This document shows positions 1-10,939 of a DNA stretch of 64,000 bases, piece after piece. Source of the DNA: [Phialemoniopsis] sp. UDSM-2020. Its lineage: Eukaryota > Ascomycota > Sordariomycetes > Thyridiales > Thyridiaceae. The position numbers and the translations under genes were made by a program. The stretch is taken from positions 3,534,001 to 3,598,000 of the forward strand of contig JAEILZ010000002.1 of NCBI GenBank assembly GCA_018873225.1, written 5' to 3'. Below the pieces are notes generated by a model. The model was not told where the DNA came from. It saw nothing but the letters and a program-made list of their open reading frames with translations, and ran no database searches. Every line of letters begins with the position of its first letter. The stretch's first letter is position 1.

Positions 1-2
1 CT

Positions 3-1090
3 CGATTCGCGGTCTTTCAGCATTTGGTATGCACGCTTATGATCACAGTGGAAGTAGCGTGCTGACACCCTTGGTTCATGACTAGGTCCTGTACCCCTTC
101 CCGGTCCTCTACCCGCCAGCGGCTCTCTGCGCCAAGACAGCGATGCTCATGTTCTACCGCCGCATCAGCCCGAACCAGTGGTATCAGTGGACTATCTACT
201 TCGCCATGTTCTTCATCATTGGGTCGCAGGCCAGCCTCTTCTTCGCCGCGGCGTTCGCCTGCAAGCCGATTGCTAGAGCCTGGGACATGTCCATCGCGGG
301 GACATGCATCGATCAGACCGCCGTGTACTCGGCTACCGCTATCACGGGCGTCATTTCCGATGTGATGCTGATTTTGATCCCGATTCCGATGGTGTACAAG
401 TTACAGAGACCGTGGCGACAGAAGGTCGGCCTGGTCTTCTTGTTCTCCGTTGGTGTGGTGTAAGTCGGCTGTCTCTGTTGAGCCGGAGTCGCTTCACTCG
501 CTAATAGGCAACCAGGACGATTTGTACCTCTTGCATTCGGCTTTACTACATCATGACGCAGTTTGGCGGTACCGACATCACTTGGGCTATTGGTCCAGCT
601 GGGTTCTGGACGTAAGTGATGATATGACACTCCTACCAGGGTGACGCTCCAGGGGGCGACTTATACGACACTTCCAACAGTGATAACTTGCTACAGACAT
701 TGTACTAACCGTGTTTTATGTATCAGGTTGATCGAATGCCAAATGATGGTGCTTTGTACCACGCTAGGATATCTCCGACTTTTCCTCTCCCACGTCGCCC
801 CCGGCCTTCGTCTCGGGAGCACAACGACCGAGGTGTCAGACCGCCACGAGCGCACCCCGGGCCAGGGCAGCTCGAACATCGTGACGATTGGCGGTGGCGG
901 CGGCGGTCCCGCCAGCCGGAAGAAGAACCGAAGCAAGTACAGCCGCTTCGAAGACACCGAGTACGGTATGGATACATTCGCCGACAACTCCGGCCAGGAT
1001 GGGGCACGCAAGAGCCCGGACCACTGGGAAGAGACGGACAGCCAGAATGGCATCCTGCGCACAAAGCAGGTGACTGTCGAATATACCTAA
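3..1090 (+). CDS. Pth11-like rhodopsin-domain membrane protein, 5'-truncated by window edge
   Basis: This is the C-terminal part of a seven-helix fungal plasma-membrane protein of the Pth11/SAT4 (rhodopsin-like) family. These are thought to be receptors for surface or nutrient cues. Exons are <3-26, 86-459, 516-611 and 727-1090, separated by GT..AG introns; the last intron has a TACTAAC branch site. Family landmarks are FYRRI after a helix, the extracellular loop with paired cysteines (AFACKPIARAWD, then GTCID), LYYIMTQFGGTDITW, and the final helix starting LIECQM. The cytoplasmic tail is hydrophilic with a Gly run (GGGGGG) and ends in KQVTVEYT. The N-terminal helices lie outside the window. 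Family assignment is secure; the ligand is unknown. Confidence 0.85.
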
Positions 1091-2202
1091 TGTCATTCGC
1101 TGGCATTTGAGCCATGTGGAATCCCGGAGAGCAAGTATATTTGACTTGCAGGTGTGCCATCTTCTACAGGTTTCGAAGTATGGTCGGCTTTGCGTCGTCA
1201 AACGGTGTGCCAGAGAGGACTGCATCACAAGCCGACGACTAAAACAATGTATCTATGGGCCAATCATCCAACCGCTCCTCCTGATACAGGGCATCATTAG
1301 ACCACAGTCCAACAAGGATGAATCCAGCTGCAATCGTGATCACTTTTGTTTTGTATTACGGCCGGAAAAAAGAGCTTCGCAAGCCAGTTGGAGCCCATCC
1401 TTTGGACTTTGCCTAGCATGGGCACCTTCATGTAATGCGCCGCTCTCAGGGCAATTGAGACAGAATCGGAGCTCGCCGATGTCCGCAAAGACGAGGACGG
1501 GCACCTAGGACTCCGGTTCCGTACATTCTCCACTCCATCGTCATAACTCCAAGTAGCAATTTAGCTTCTAACGCGCGAGAGAGATGTCCATTTGCAAGAC
1601 ACTATACGGTTGCAAGACACTATTTTTGCTCACGATGTCACTTCGATCTTTCTGGGAAGACCAATTTCTATGCGTTCCAACACATTCATGAAGATCTGTA
1701 TGTCACTTCAGACTCACACAAGGTCCTGAATCCTTCGCGTTTTGCGCTGTCCATTAGCCATCCGGGCCGGTCACGTTTAGGGACAAGATCAGCCAAAAAA
1801 GGGGCTGTGATGACAGAGTAGCTAATGCTCTGGTGGCCCTTTTAAGCATAAAGGGAAACTGTGGGGCCAGATTCAGCCCCCAAAGCTAATTCAACGAAAT
1901 AGGTATGCATAATGAGATAGGTTGGTAGCCTGGGGACGAGAAGCATTGGCTCGCCAGCGTGAAGGACAATTCAGCCCCCATCAATATGTCCCGAAGCATA
2001 TGCTATGGGCTAAAGCCATCAAACCACTCAATCGCCTGCTATCTTCAGTAATGATAGACAGCCAGTTGCCCCAACTCATGGCTACCTTGCCAATGATTAC
2101 CACGCTACCTGATCCTTCGTGCCTTCTCACCTTCCTCCATGCCTGTGGTGGACATGTGCACCAGTGGCTGTGTCTATATTCCCGAATGAGAGTTGGCCTT
2201 GC

Positions 2203-2367
2203 CAAGTGGGTGTCAGAAAGGTTGACGGTTTTCCTTGTGGATGAACCTCGATCATTAACTGATCAACTAGGATTATCCCACTACCTAAGCATGAATGGAT
2301 GATTCGGTCTGTTAGCAATTTGGGTAGAGATTGATCCACGACTGTCAACCTTTCTGACACCCACTTG
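2203..2367 (-). mobile_element. MITE-like 165-bp element, copy 1
   Basis: The element is bounded by a perfect 24-bp terminal inverted repeat beginning CAAGTGGGTGTCAGAAAGG. It has no coding capacity. The copy at 7918-8082 is exactly the same length in the opposite orientation and aligns without gaps at about 78% identity (36 mismatches counted by hand). No clear target-site duplication flanks this copy; the 6-bp flanks CCTTGC and CCATGC match at 5 of 6 positions. This points to an old non-autonomous DNA transposon whose superfamily cannot be told from the sequence. Confidence 0.8.
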
Positions 2368-3075
2368 CCATGCCTACGGTCGTAAGGGTAGCGAAGGCCT
2401 TCGTGTGCATAGTGTCGCTTCTCATGCCTTCAATACAACACATTGATTATGACGATGCGAGATGACCATATGGCATGAGCTAGGCGTTAATAGACCTTGA
2501 CAAGCCATCTCACCCAGCTCAGCTTCGGTTACTATCAGAAACTGCCGCAAAGCTCACGGAACCCACAGCATTATCTGTGTATCATTACAGTGGAGGAAAT
2601 GACTTCTAGTTGTCCTATGTCATCTTTTAGGTTCTCAAACCCACCAGCGACCTGATCGTCGCAGGCCACAGGGCGTTTAGCGCTTGTCCGTCGTTCTTCT
2701 GTTGGCGATCTCTCCAAGATAGTACTAAATTTAGATCGACCATCTCCAGTATCTTGTTAGTGGAAAAGTCGCTCAAGGGTTGATCGGCCTGTTTACGTTG
2801 CTTCGTTTTGTTGATCATAACTCCAAATGATCTCAGCTCGTGACTATATACTGTATTGAGATGTGTTGCATTGGGTTTTTTTGGGGACCAGAGAATGTAA
2901 ACTCCTCTCTCTAGGCTTGAATATAACATCTCTCACAAACCTAAACGCTGATCGTTCGAGGCATTGACGCAATCACTCCACAATGATAGCTGGTTTGTTC
3001 ACTCACGAGGCCTGGATGAGGAATACAGTGATGAAGATGGAGACTGCCAAACACTCTTCCGATGCCGAATAACAT

Positions 3076-3084
3076 TATATAAAG
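3076..3084 (+). promoter_or_regulatory. TATA box of the secreted protein at 3235
   Basis: TATATAAAG lies about 150 bp before the ATG and is followed by a CA-rich leader, a usual layout for strongly expressed secreted fungal proteins. Confidence 0.6.
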
Positions 3085-3234
3085 AGGCCCAGGTCTGCTT
3101 TTCAAGTTTGATATCGACTACACAACAGACACAACACAAACACGCAACCACACAAACACTTAGCGCTTTCTCAGTATTTTCCAAAAGACCCAGAACATCT
3201 CTAAGCATTTACTGAAGCACTTCGACAAATTACG

Positions 3235-3939
3235 ATGCCATCCACCACCAATTTCATCGTAACCAGCCTCTTGGCGACGCTTGCCGTCTCTGCCCCTGCT
3301 GTTTCCGAGATTGAAAACAGACAGAGCGGCTTTATCCCGCCCTGTCGCGAAGATGTCAAGTACATAAACCTCAAGCAAACCCAACCGTACTACCTTCACC
3401 CCGAACTCGTCAGCGGATATCGGTGCACGTCTCTGAAAGATTCTGGCTGCTCTCTGGGCAGTAGCGCCACTCACTCGGTGTATGTTAGAATGTATCAGGA
3501 ACACCTGAGACAGATATAAAGCTGACTTACCTATAGGGGCGTCACCAAGACCGTGAGCAGCGGCATCAGTGGCGGTCTCGACCTGGGAAAGATCTGGAGT
3601 GCCGGTGTAGACGCCGGATTTGCGTACAGCTGGTCCACCTCGGATGCCAAGTCCGTCACCGAGAACAACGAGTGCCCCGCGGGCGGCATGACCTGCGGCC
3701 TTCAGGTCGAGGCCCAGATGGTCATGATCACCGGCACCAAGAGGACCGAGTGGGCACCCAGTGGCTGCGCCTCGGCCAAGGAGGGCGAGTTTACCGTCAT
3801 TGCGCCCGTCAACACGGGCGGCGGCTCTAAGGACCAGACGGCCGTGCAGAACTTCAAGATTTGCTTGGCCCAGGAGTGTGGAGATGACGCCTGCAAGGCC
3901 GCCATCAAGAAGGAAGGTATCGTCAAGTGCCCTTCTTAG
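3235..3939 (+). CDS. Small secreted cysteine-rich protein
   Basis: Two exons (3235-3479 and 3537-3939; intron GTATGT..TATAG) encode 215 residues. The first 20 or so residues are a signal peptide (hydrophobic TNFIVTSLLATLAVSAPA), so the product enters the secretory pathway. The mature part has ten cysteines, enough for five disulfides, and a Gly/Ser-rich central stretch (SSGISGGLDLGKIWSAG) followed by a segment with alternating hydrophobic residues. I do not recognise a catalytic motif or a named domain. Size, cysteine content and isolation fit an apoplastic or cell-surface protein, possibly effector-like, but that is inference only. A TATA box lies upstream at 3076-3084. Confidence 0.85.
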
Positions 3940-4211
3940 CAGGTGACAACTGCATTCATTCCGGCTTCAACGCCGACAGTCAACGCCGACAGACCCTTAC
4001 TTTTGTGAGTCCATGAGAGATAGCAGTGTGTATGAATAGGTTGTCTGGTATAGTTACTCAATTGAAAATCTATCAATCCTTTTCTCTGATGCGTCTGCTG
4101 CCGGTTGGGGAGCATCCGTAAAGTACTTCGTCTCGACCAGTTCCTTCCTCTGCATAGAGATCATGCGCCAATCATCACTCTTACGCTTCATTGGATCGAT
4201 GTTTGCAATTG

Positions 4212-5312
4212 ATGGGTGAGAAGGATCTATGCATGGGCGGGGACGGGCTGGACGAGGTAGCCGACATTCCGCACGCCTACAAACTGCTTCTCGAGCATGA
4301 ACTCCAATGCTTCATTCCGTATTTCACACAGGTGGCAGCTAAGGAGAACCTACCGCAACCCCTCGCAGAAATGGAGAATCGAGAGCAACGCGCCATAGGT
4401 TTCATGGGCCTTCCGCCGGAGGTTCGCCTCATGATTTATCCCAAGATCCTCATCCACGATCGCCCTTTCAAGGTCATGTCAATCATGGAGCAGTACGATC
4501 CGGAATTGCCCATCTTCGTTCCGTTCAAGCTGCCAGAGCTATGTCCCGCCATTTTGCGTGTCAACAAGATCATACACAGGGAGGCCATTTCGATTCTCTA
4601 TTCGGAAAACAAGTTCGACTTCCCCCTTGCTCTGACCAACAGGTGCCCCTTTCATGGTTATCCTATCCTTGACCGCAGCCGTTCATACCTGGTTCCGTTT
4701 CTCACGCGAATCGGAGCCAACGCAGGCTTATTACGACACATCAGATATGGAGCCCCTCTATATTACGAACGGAGGGACGAGGGTTCACGTGTCATGTCGG
4801 AGCGACATCGCCAAGAACTTGAAGTTGTTCGCCAGACTTGTACGGGCTTGAAAACTGTGGAAGTCCACTTCATTGAGGACAAGCTTGTCGTGCATCTGAA
4901 TTGGATCGCGGAGGAGATTGGTCAAAATCTCAGAGCTATTCACGAAGGTGGGCTCGGTGCTATGCCGTCTGTAGAGTCGATTGTTGCGATGTGGGATGAG
5001 GTTGCAGATGCCGACCCAGACAAAGGCAGGGTTCTGCCGTTCAGGGATCCAGTGTTACCAAGCCCAAAGTGGTCACTCGAACCAAATATGGTCCTGAGCA
5101 AAAGTTGGCAATCTATGAAATGGCCGCAGGACTTCAAGACCCTCGACGAGTTTGAGAGATTCGAGGCATTAATGTTAAGGAGAAAAATAGCGAGGAAAAA
5201 GTATGGTAATCCTTGCGCTAAGGCCTGTCATTTTTGCGGGAGTCCCACGGGGCACCCGCCAATAGGATATCCGCCCATAGGATATCCAGATTGGCCGAGA
5301 GCTACGTCTTGA
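4212..5312 (+). CDS. 2EXR / F-box-like domain protein
   Basis: Single-exon gene for a protein of 366 residues. The reading frame is open from 4191 but the first ATG is at 4212; an internal ATG at 4371, just before the domain, is also possible. The domain starts with FMGLPPEVRLMIYPKIL (about residues 64-80), the signature of the fungal 2EXR family, followed by the usual CPAILRVNKIIHREAISILYS-type helix. Such proteins are abundant in Pezizomycotina and their function is not established; an F-box-like role in protein interaction has been proposed. The C-terminus has a CHFCG motif and a short duplicated PPIGYP unit encoded by a near-perfect 15-bp repeat (about 5256-5288). Confidence 0.8.
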   Translation: MGEKDLCMGGDGLDEVADIPHAYKLLLEHELQCFIPYFTQVAAKENLPQPLAEMENREQRAIGFMGLPPEVRLMIYPKILIHDRPFKVMSIMEQYDPELPIFVPFKLPELCPAILRVNKIIHREAISILYSENKFDFPLALTNRCPFHGYPILDRSRSYLVPFLTRIGANAGLLRHIRYGAPLYYERRDEGSRVMSERHRQELEVVRQTCTGLKTVEVHFIEDKLVVHLNWIAEEIGQNLRAIHEGGLGAMPSVESIVAMWDEVADADPDKGRVLPFRDPVLPSPKWSLEPNMVLSKSWQSMKWPQDFKTLDEFERFEALMLRRKIARKKYGNPCAKACHFCGSPTGHPPIGYPPIGYPDWPRATS

Positions 5313-5365
5313 AGCTTTCATGGTGAATAACCCGAACAGCTACGACGTCATCTGATTGCTAAGAG

Positions 5366-5402
5366 CCCGCCGTGATCTTATAGATTTTTGTCGCTACGGC
5401 GG
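5366..5402. repeat. Inverted repeat with long loop (CCCGCCGT/ACGGCGGG)
   Basis: An 8-bp perfect GC stem encloses an AT-rich loop of about 21 nt. It is immediately followed by the 12-bp palindrome GTGTACGTACAC (5403-5414). It lies between the convergent genes ending at 5312 and 5690. Confidence 0.7.
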
Positions 5403-5530
5403 GTGTACGTACACAGTAGTAATACGTGGTTCTTGGGGGTTGGGTCATATGGTTGAATTCGGTTGTCTAAGGAAGAGAGGTACGTACGGCGCCCCCTGAG
5501 CTAAAGGGGTCGCAGCACGATTGTGGTGGA

Positions 5531-5550
5531 CCCGAAGCCGAGGCTTCGGG
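5531..5550. repeat. Perfect GC hairpin 1
   Basis: CCCGAAGC-CGAG-GCTTCGGG: an 8-bp perfect stem with a four-base loop, in the intergenic space between two converging transcripts. Confidence 0.85.
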
Positions 5551-5560
5551 CCGTCCATTG

Positions 5561-5585
5561 CCCGCACGGTAGGCCACCGTGCGGG
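5561..5585. repeat. Perfect GC hairpin 2
   Basis: CCCGCACGGT-AGGCC-ACCGTGCGGG: a 10-bp perfect stem with a five-base loop, starting only 10 bp after hairpin 1. Confidence 0.85.
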
Positions 5586-5689
5586 TAATATGACAGACTG
5601 TGCGATCACACTGTACCCATGTGTCGATATACCAACAATTTTGTTATCTATCCTGAAGAACGACGCGAGGTTTCTCAGCTGTATCTACT

Positions 5690-7474
5690 TTATACTTCTG
5701 AAGCCTTGCTGCTGATATTACCGTCGGCAACGCGGTCCTTGATTGCAAGGTTGTCGGCGTAGGCGTCGACATGGAACGTGGCAAACTTTCTGGTGGGAAC
5801 CCTCGCCGCGAACATCACATCAAGCTCCTCAAAGGTGCGGCCCCTCGTCTCGGTGAAGCGGAAGTAGGCCCAGACCAGGGTCAGCAGGGCCGAGCCAAAC
5901 CAGAAGAACCCGGTGTATCCTCGCCAGTTCCACTGTGTCGGGTTCATAAAGTATGGCTCCAAGATGTTGGCGATGAGGACGGTGAAGTAGTATGAGTTTC
6001 GCGCCAGGCATATGGTCTTAGACCTCAGCCTAGTCGATGAAACCTCGGCAGGGATAGCCCAGCCAATAGGTCCAATCGAGAGGGAAAACGTAAAGAGCCA
6101 GATGATGCACAGCGCTGACTGTGCCCACACAACGTTCTTGTTCTTCTCGGCAGTCGTCAAGACACCAATGATGAAGAGATACACGCAGATACCAAACATG
6201 CCGTAGAGATAAATGTGTCGTCTTCCAAAATGCTTCATCAGGAACCAGGAGAGAATGGTGCCGACGAAAGCGATGGCAGTACCCCCGAGACCAAGCTTGT
6301 AGGCGTCTTCAGCGCCCATACCGGCTTGCTGGAAGAAGTAAGTCCCGGAGTAGGCAAATTGGCTGCCGGCAAGAACTTGGCCCGCGAATGCAACGCAGGC
6401 AACCTCTGTTCTTCGCAAGTTGACGCCCTTGAAGCAGTCAAGGTAGTTGCTTCCGGACTCAATCTCCTCCTCAATTTCGTTGGTGTGTACCATCATAGCG
6501 ACCGTCTGACTGGCCTTCTCGATTTGGGCTCCGGAAGTAATTCGGCGGAGGACATGCTCAGCGTCTGCCAGCCGGCCGTGGCGAACGAGCCACCATGGCG
6601 ATTCGGGCATGAAGAGGCAGATGAAGAACAGAGGAGCAGGCCAGATCCACTGGATGGCAAAGGGGATGCGGTATGACCACTGGTCGTTTCGATTGATGAG
6701 CCCCTGTAGGACGCCGGCGCCGAGGAATTGGCCGATAGCGAAGCACATGTTGGTGTAGGCGGTAAGGTAGGAGCGGAGCGCCATGGGTAAGATCTCGGAA
6801 GCATACGCTGGGCCAATGGTTGCGAAGATGCCCCATGGAACACTGTGAATGTCAGCATTAAAATTTTCATGTTGTCTTCTTTTGCTAGTTTCAGTGCTTA
6901 CCCGCAGAGCACTTGGCCGACAGTCTGCACCTCGACAGACATGCCGAAGAAGGACGGAAAGATGCACGCTGCCATGACAACCAGAGTCGCGAGGAACACC
7001 GGCTTGAAGCCGAAGTGCTTGATAAGATACCCGTTCAAGAAGGCTCCAATGATACAGCCGGCGATTGAACCTGCCCAGAGGGCCGACTGCCAGGGCGCTG
7101 TTACCTCGTATCCATTCTCAGGCGAACCCTCGCCGAATTGTCGCTTGAATTCGGGATAGCCCAGGAAATTGCTGAGCAGCGTCTGTAACAGAGCAATGTT
7201 AGTACAATGATATGTCAAGGCAGGGCAATAAGGTGCTTACCATGTCGTAGCCCTCCTGGATGATGCTCAGCGAGACACACATGGACCAGAGCACGGCCTT
7301 GGGGTAGGCTCGTAGAGCTCCGCGCACGGTCAGCTCGTGCTCGGCGATGTTGGCAGCCTGGGCATCCTCCTTCGAGTTGCCGTGCTCGTGCCAACCCTGG
7401 GCGACGGCATGCTGCTTCTCGGCAGCCGACGCGTTGGCCGCGGCATTATGGTGTTCAGGTTCGGTTGTCGACAT
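5690..7474 (-). CDS. MFS sugar transporter, alpha-glucoside (maltose) permease type
   Basis: Three exons on the minus strand (7474-7241, 7182-6902, 6842-5690) encode 555 residues, the normal size for this family, with about 12 predicted membrane helices. It should import a di- or oligosaccharide with protons at the plasma membrane. Sugar-porter landmarks are the loop after helix 6 (PESPWWLVRHGRLADA), GRRHIYLYG, the PAEVSSTRLRSKT segment and the C-terminal FTETRGRTFEELDVMF. The N-terminal tail is long and hydrophilic, as in yeast Mal-type permeases. Codirectional neighbours are a secreted protein and a GH36 alpha-galactosidase, and a Zn2Cys6 regulator follows. This context suggests a substrate such as melibiose or raffinose rather than maltose, which is inference. 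Confidence 0.93.
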
Positions 7475-8707
7475 GATGAGCCTCTTGCTGCGCTCGAGAC
7501 CTCAATTGGATGACATGCAAGGCAAATTGCCGATCGATTAAGGAGGGATCGCGAAAAGTGTAAAAATATGAGAGAGTTGGTCTCGGAGTGCTTGGTCAGA
7601 TCGGAGAGGCACCAGAGGAAGAAGACGATCGCGGACCTGGGAATCTTATATGCCGACGATCTCACCTCCTTGCGCGCACGTTGTCCCCGCAGGCGTTACT
7701 TCCGATCCCCGTGGGAAACAATGCGTGACTTGTAAGGCTGCGGAGACATCGCGTGGGGGAAAACGTTAAACAATGTCCAAACACCCGGTAACAGAGTCAG
7801 GTGTGCGGAAAGTGCCTCAGGGGTGCGACGGCTTTGCAAGGTTCTTATTTGCGGAAAACCTCTTCTCTCCGGTTTTGTGGCCGATACCCACCCCCAGACT
7901 TGGAAATCCTAGGCACTCAAGTGGGTGTCGAAATGGTTGGCGGTTTTAGATCAATCTCTACCCAAGTCACTAACAGACTGAATGACCCCCATACGTGTAG
8001 GTAGTGGGATAATCCTGGGCGATCAGTTAAGAATTGGGGTACATCGAGAAGGAAAACCGTCAACTAATCTGTCACCCACTTGGCACTACGCAGCACTTCC
8101 TGGCGGGCGGGTTTATTCGGGGCTTCCCATTGAAACACAAAACGGGGCCGATCAACTTGGGGCAGTTGGAGAAACCAAGTGGGTAGGCAATTACATCACA
8201 GATCAGTCCTTGTGCGGACTTGGGGCTGGTTAATTGGTTGGCTCGACTCCGCTTAAACAGGGGACGCGACAGGACACTTGAGCGAACCCTGGCTGAGCAT
8301 CAAAAGCTTCGTCCAGTGGATCATGTGCATGTTCAAAGACCGCTAGTCTCGTTGATAAATAGGCCTGTTGGTAGAATTGTGAGAAAGCCGAGAACTGAGA
8401 GACAACACATTATGCGCACCACTCACAGAGCAGGCCGAGGTGACATAATGTCTACAGTTTCCGGTGTCGGGGGGTTTCTCGCCGGTTTTACTCCATATAA
8501 CATGATATTCGGGCTTAGAACACGTGCATATTCCATATACTGTCAAATGACAATGAGCTGCTATATTGTAATTAATCGAGCTAAGTGGCATCAAGTTAGT
8601 CATCGGACAACCTGCCGGCACCATCGTCTCCTTCATGCCCCCATACCATCACGAGAGGAAGCCGGGACGGGCTATACTAAGCAGAGTTAGGTTCACCTCC
8701 TCGTAAA
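7475..8707. other. Intergenic region: permease promoter and MITE copy 2
   Basis: The permease promoter lies to the left, with a minus-strand TATA-like GCATATAAG near 7654-7645. The second 165-bp MITE-like copy is at 7918-8082. A further CAAGTGGGT motif at about 8181 could be a solo terminal fragment. No gene was seen. Confidence 0.5.
7918..8082 (+). mobile_element. MITE-like 165-bp element, copy 2, with 5-bp target-site duplication
   Basis: This copy has the same length as that at 2203-2367 and opposite orientation. Terminal inverted repeats begin CAAGTGGGTGWC. The element is flanked by the direct repeat GCACT at 7913-7917 and 8083-8087, a 5-bp target-site duplication consistent with cut-and-paste insertion. 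The internal segment ATCAATCTCTACCCAA and the segment TAGGTAGTGGGATAATCCT are fully conserved between the copies. Confidence 0.85.
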
Positions 8708-10065
8708 TTATCGCGCAGTCGCCGCCACTGACTCTTCAATAACCAACATTTCGTCAATGCTAAACTGGGGCTGGGCGTCGGCATCGGAGCGAGGTACAAG
8801 AACGAGATCGCCGTACGGGATATTCTGCAAGAACCTATCGGACGTCGGATACATAGGTAGAGAGCAGTGGAGGCGGTGGTTGCTAATGGTGCAGGGCATC
8901 TTCGCCACCGGATAGTAGTAGGAAGTAAGGTCCACGAGCGCCTTGCTGCGCAATCCAATTCCGGACACGATGCCGCCCTCTCCATTGAGAACTACCAGCG
9001 GGAGACGTCCATTATGCTGGGTGTCGAAGTACAGATACTGACCGTCCCAGACGAAGAAGTCGGCCTCGTCTTCGGTGATGGGCATGAGGCGGAGAGCACT
9101 GTAGTAGTAGTAGTCCTCCTGCTCGTTGACTCTCTTGACGTACTTTCCGGCATGACTACCTGTCAGGGCGCGGAGCTTGACGCGTGTTTCGTGGACTGTG
9201 GCGGTGGCGGTCGCAGTTTCACTATAGGGGATATGATTAGCAACTCTTGTGTTAGCTCTGGATGCAGGGTATCGAAAGGCGTACGTGAGTGTGGTTGTGC
9301 CTTGAATCGTATTGGTTGCAGTCAGAACATCAACTTCAGTACTGGCTGTATAAGTCGTGGTCACAGTCGACGAAACGGAAACGTAGACGGTCTGCGTGCT
9401 GCGTGGTGTGGGCGCCGTAATGGTTGTCGGGAAAACACCGACGCAAGCACAGGCCGTGGAGTATCGCGCCGCCCCACTGCAAGGAGAGGCGTAGGCCGGG
9501 ATATTGGAGGGACGCGACGTCTGCTGGCGCTTATTGATCGGAATAGGCTCGGCCTCGGTGGTGGTAATAGTAGCTGTCTTGATCGATGGGCGGTGGGTGT
9601 CAGTACGGCGCGAGAAACAAGAGTCTGGGTAGCATGACGTCTCCTACCTCGCGAACAGTGTTAAGATTAGTCTCGTCAACTGTGGTTGTGGTGAGCGTTG
9701 TCGAAGTGACGCTTTTAGTAGCTGGAACTGTAAAACTTAGGGTAACCGTTTGTGTGATGATCCTAGGTATTACGTTGGCTTCAAGCTGCTCGTCCAATAG
9801 ACCTGAACCGAGGACACTTACGAGGTTGCAGGAGTGACAGTAGTTCTTAGGTACGAGGAGCAATCAGCGGCCCCCTTCCGAGTGACATATGCTGACGCAA
9901 TGACAGCTGATATAGAGACATGTCAATTTTGCTGATCATTGTGGGATCAGGGGCTACAGGAAACTGCTGACCTCGGGCACAATTGTCACCACAACCCCTG
10001 GCAAAGATAGCAGGGACTGCGGCTGCCACCAGTGATGGGCCAAAGATAACGAACGACAATTGCAT
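8708..10065 (-). CDS. Secreted Thr-rich cell-surface protein, five exons
   Basis: Hand splicing on the minus strand gives exons 10065-9972, 9891-9822, 9762-9648, 9577-9285 and 9221-8708, for 361 residues in one frame. The signal peptide is MQLSFVIFGPSLVAAAVPA. It is followed by a Cys pair (GCGDNCAR), an ADCSSYL motif, a long Thr/Val-rich stretch likely to be O-mannosylated, a cysteine module (SPCSGAARYSTACACVGVF) and a C-terminal globular part of about 160 residues with a Tyr run (EDYYYY). The layout matches a widespread but uncharacterised fungal secreted family. Intron 4 (9284-9222) is 63 nt and in frame, so its retention would add 21 residues without a stop. The donor of intron 1 is GTCAGC, slightly off consensus. 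The gene sits between permease and alpha-galactosidase on the same strand. Confidence 0.75.
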
Positions 10066-10939
10066 CCTGATAGATGTAGACCTATTTGTGACTATGATTG
10101 AAATGTTCCGTAGAGTAGACAATATGCAAGCAACTCTACGAGCTGTGCAGGCGAAAACTGACGGCCCAGCACTTTATAACATGCAGCGTTGGCGCAAGTC
10201 CCACGAAAATGCTGTTCAGAAGGCACACCATTCCCTAAACTAGCCACTCTCTTTCGAAGTTTGAATGAGCGTGTCTTGGAAGAGGTTGCCAGGGAGGGCC
10301 ATCGTGCTGTCCACCATACTTTGTAAGCGAGAAGGCGTCTCAATTACCTGAAAGAGGTGTAGTCTGGGAAACGCCGGCATTTGCCGGTGGTGCAGCTCCA
10401 GCTGCCCTAGTTGGGCTGGAACGTGCCTTGAAAGACGGCACAATCAACTATTGCGCTTAGCAATGCTTGGCACTCCCGAACCAACGGCTCATCACCCAAC
10501 CAAGGAGCGAGCCGGCGTGCGACTAGACTAGATATGGGATGCTCAACTTGGACGACCAGACACACAAGGCAAAAGCTTAAGCATTCCAACCATATTTCAC
10601 TAGCACTGACTGGCTTGCCAAGCCGTTAGAATGCCAACCCAACTGCCAGGGGCCAGAACGAAGGCTAACACATCTATCGAGAATGTTGCCAGTCCTAAGG
10701 CCCCTCTAGATCACGGTTGCCAATGAGACTATCGTGTGTCCGTCCTAGCCTGGAGTCTGTTTTACCAGTTACAGGGTGTGTAAGGAATGTGTCATGAGAC
10801 AACTATCCCATAGAAGCAGTCAGGGTGTGAAGGCCAAATCTTCTTATTGTACGCTAGCTAGCACCAGCTCAGCTTACTCGCGAGTTGATGGTTGAAAGAT
10901 GGAGTGAAAGACAGACCACAACGGCATGGCATGCTCGCC
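10066..10939. other. Intergenic region
   Basis: This is the 3' flank of the alpha-galactosidase gene and the promoter of the secreted-protein gene. No supported gene or repeat was seen. Confidence 0.4.

Larger units (their letters stand above)
1091..3234. other. Intergenic region with one MITE-like element
   Basis: No convincing gene was found on either strand. The region holds a short direct repeat (14-bp unit TTGCAAGACACTAT at 1592-1605 and 1610-1623), the 165-bp inverted-repeat element at 2203-2367, and the promoter of the secreted protein that starts at 3235. Confidence 0.6.

Noticed and set aside
4191..4211. Upstream extension of the 2EXR protein to a TTG codon
   Set aside because: Eukaryotic start should be ATG; the first in-frame ATG is at 4212.
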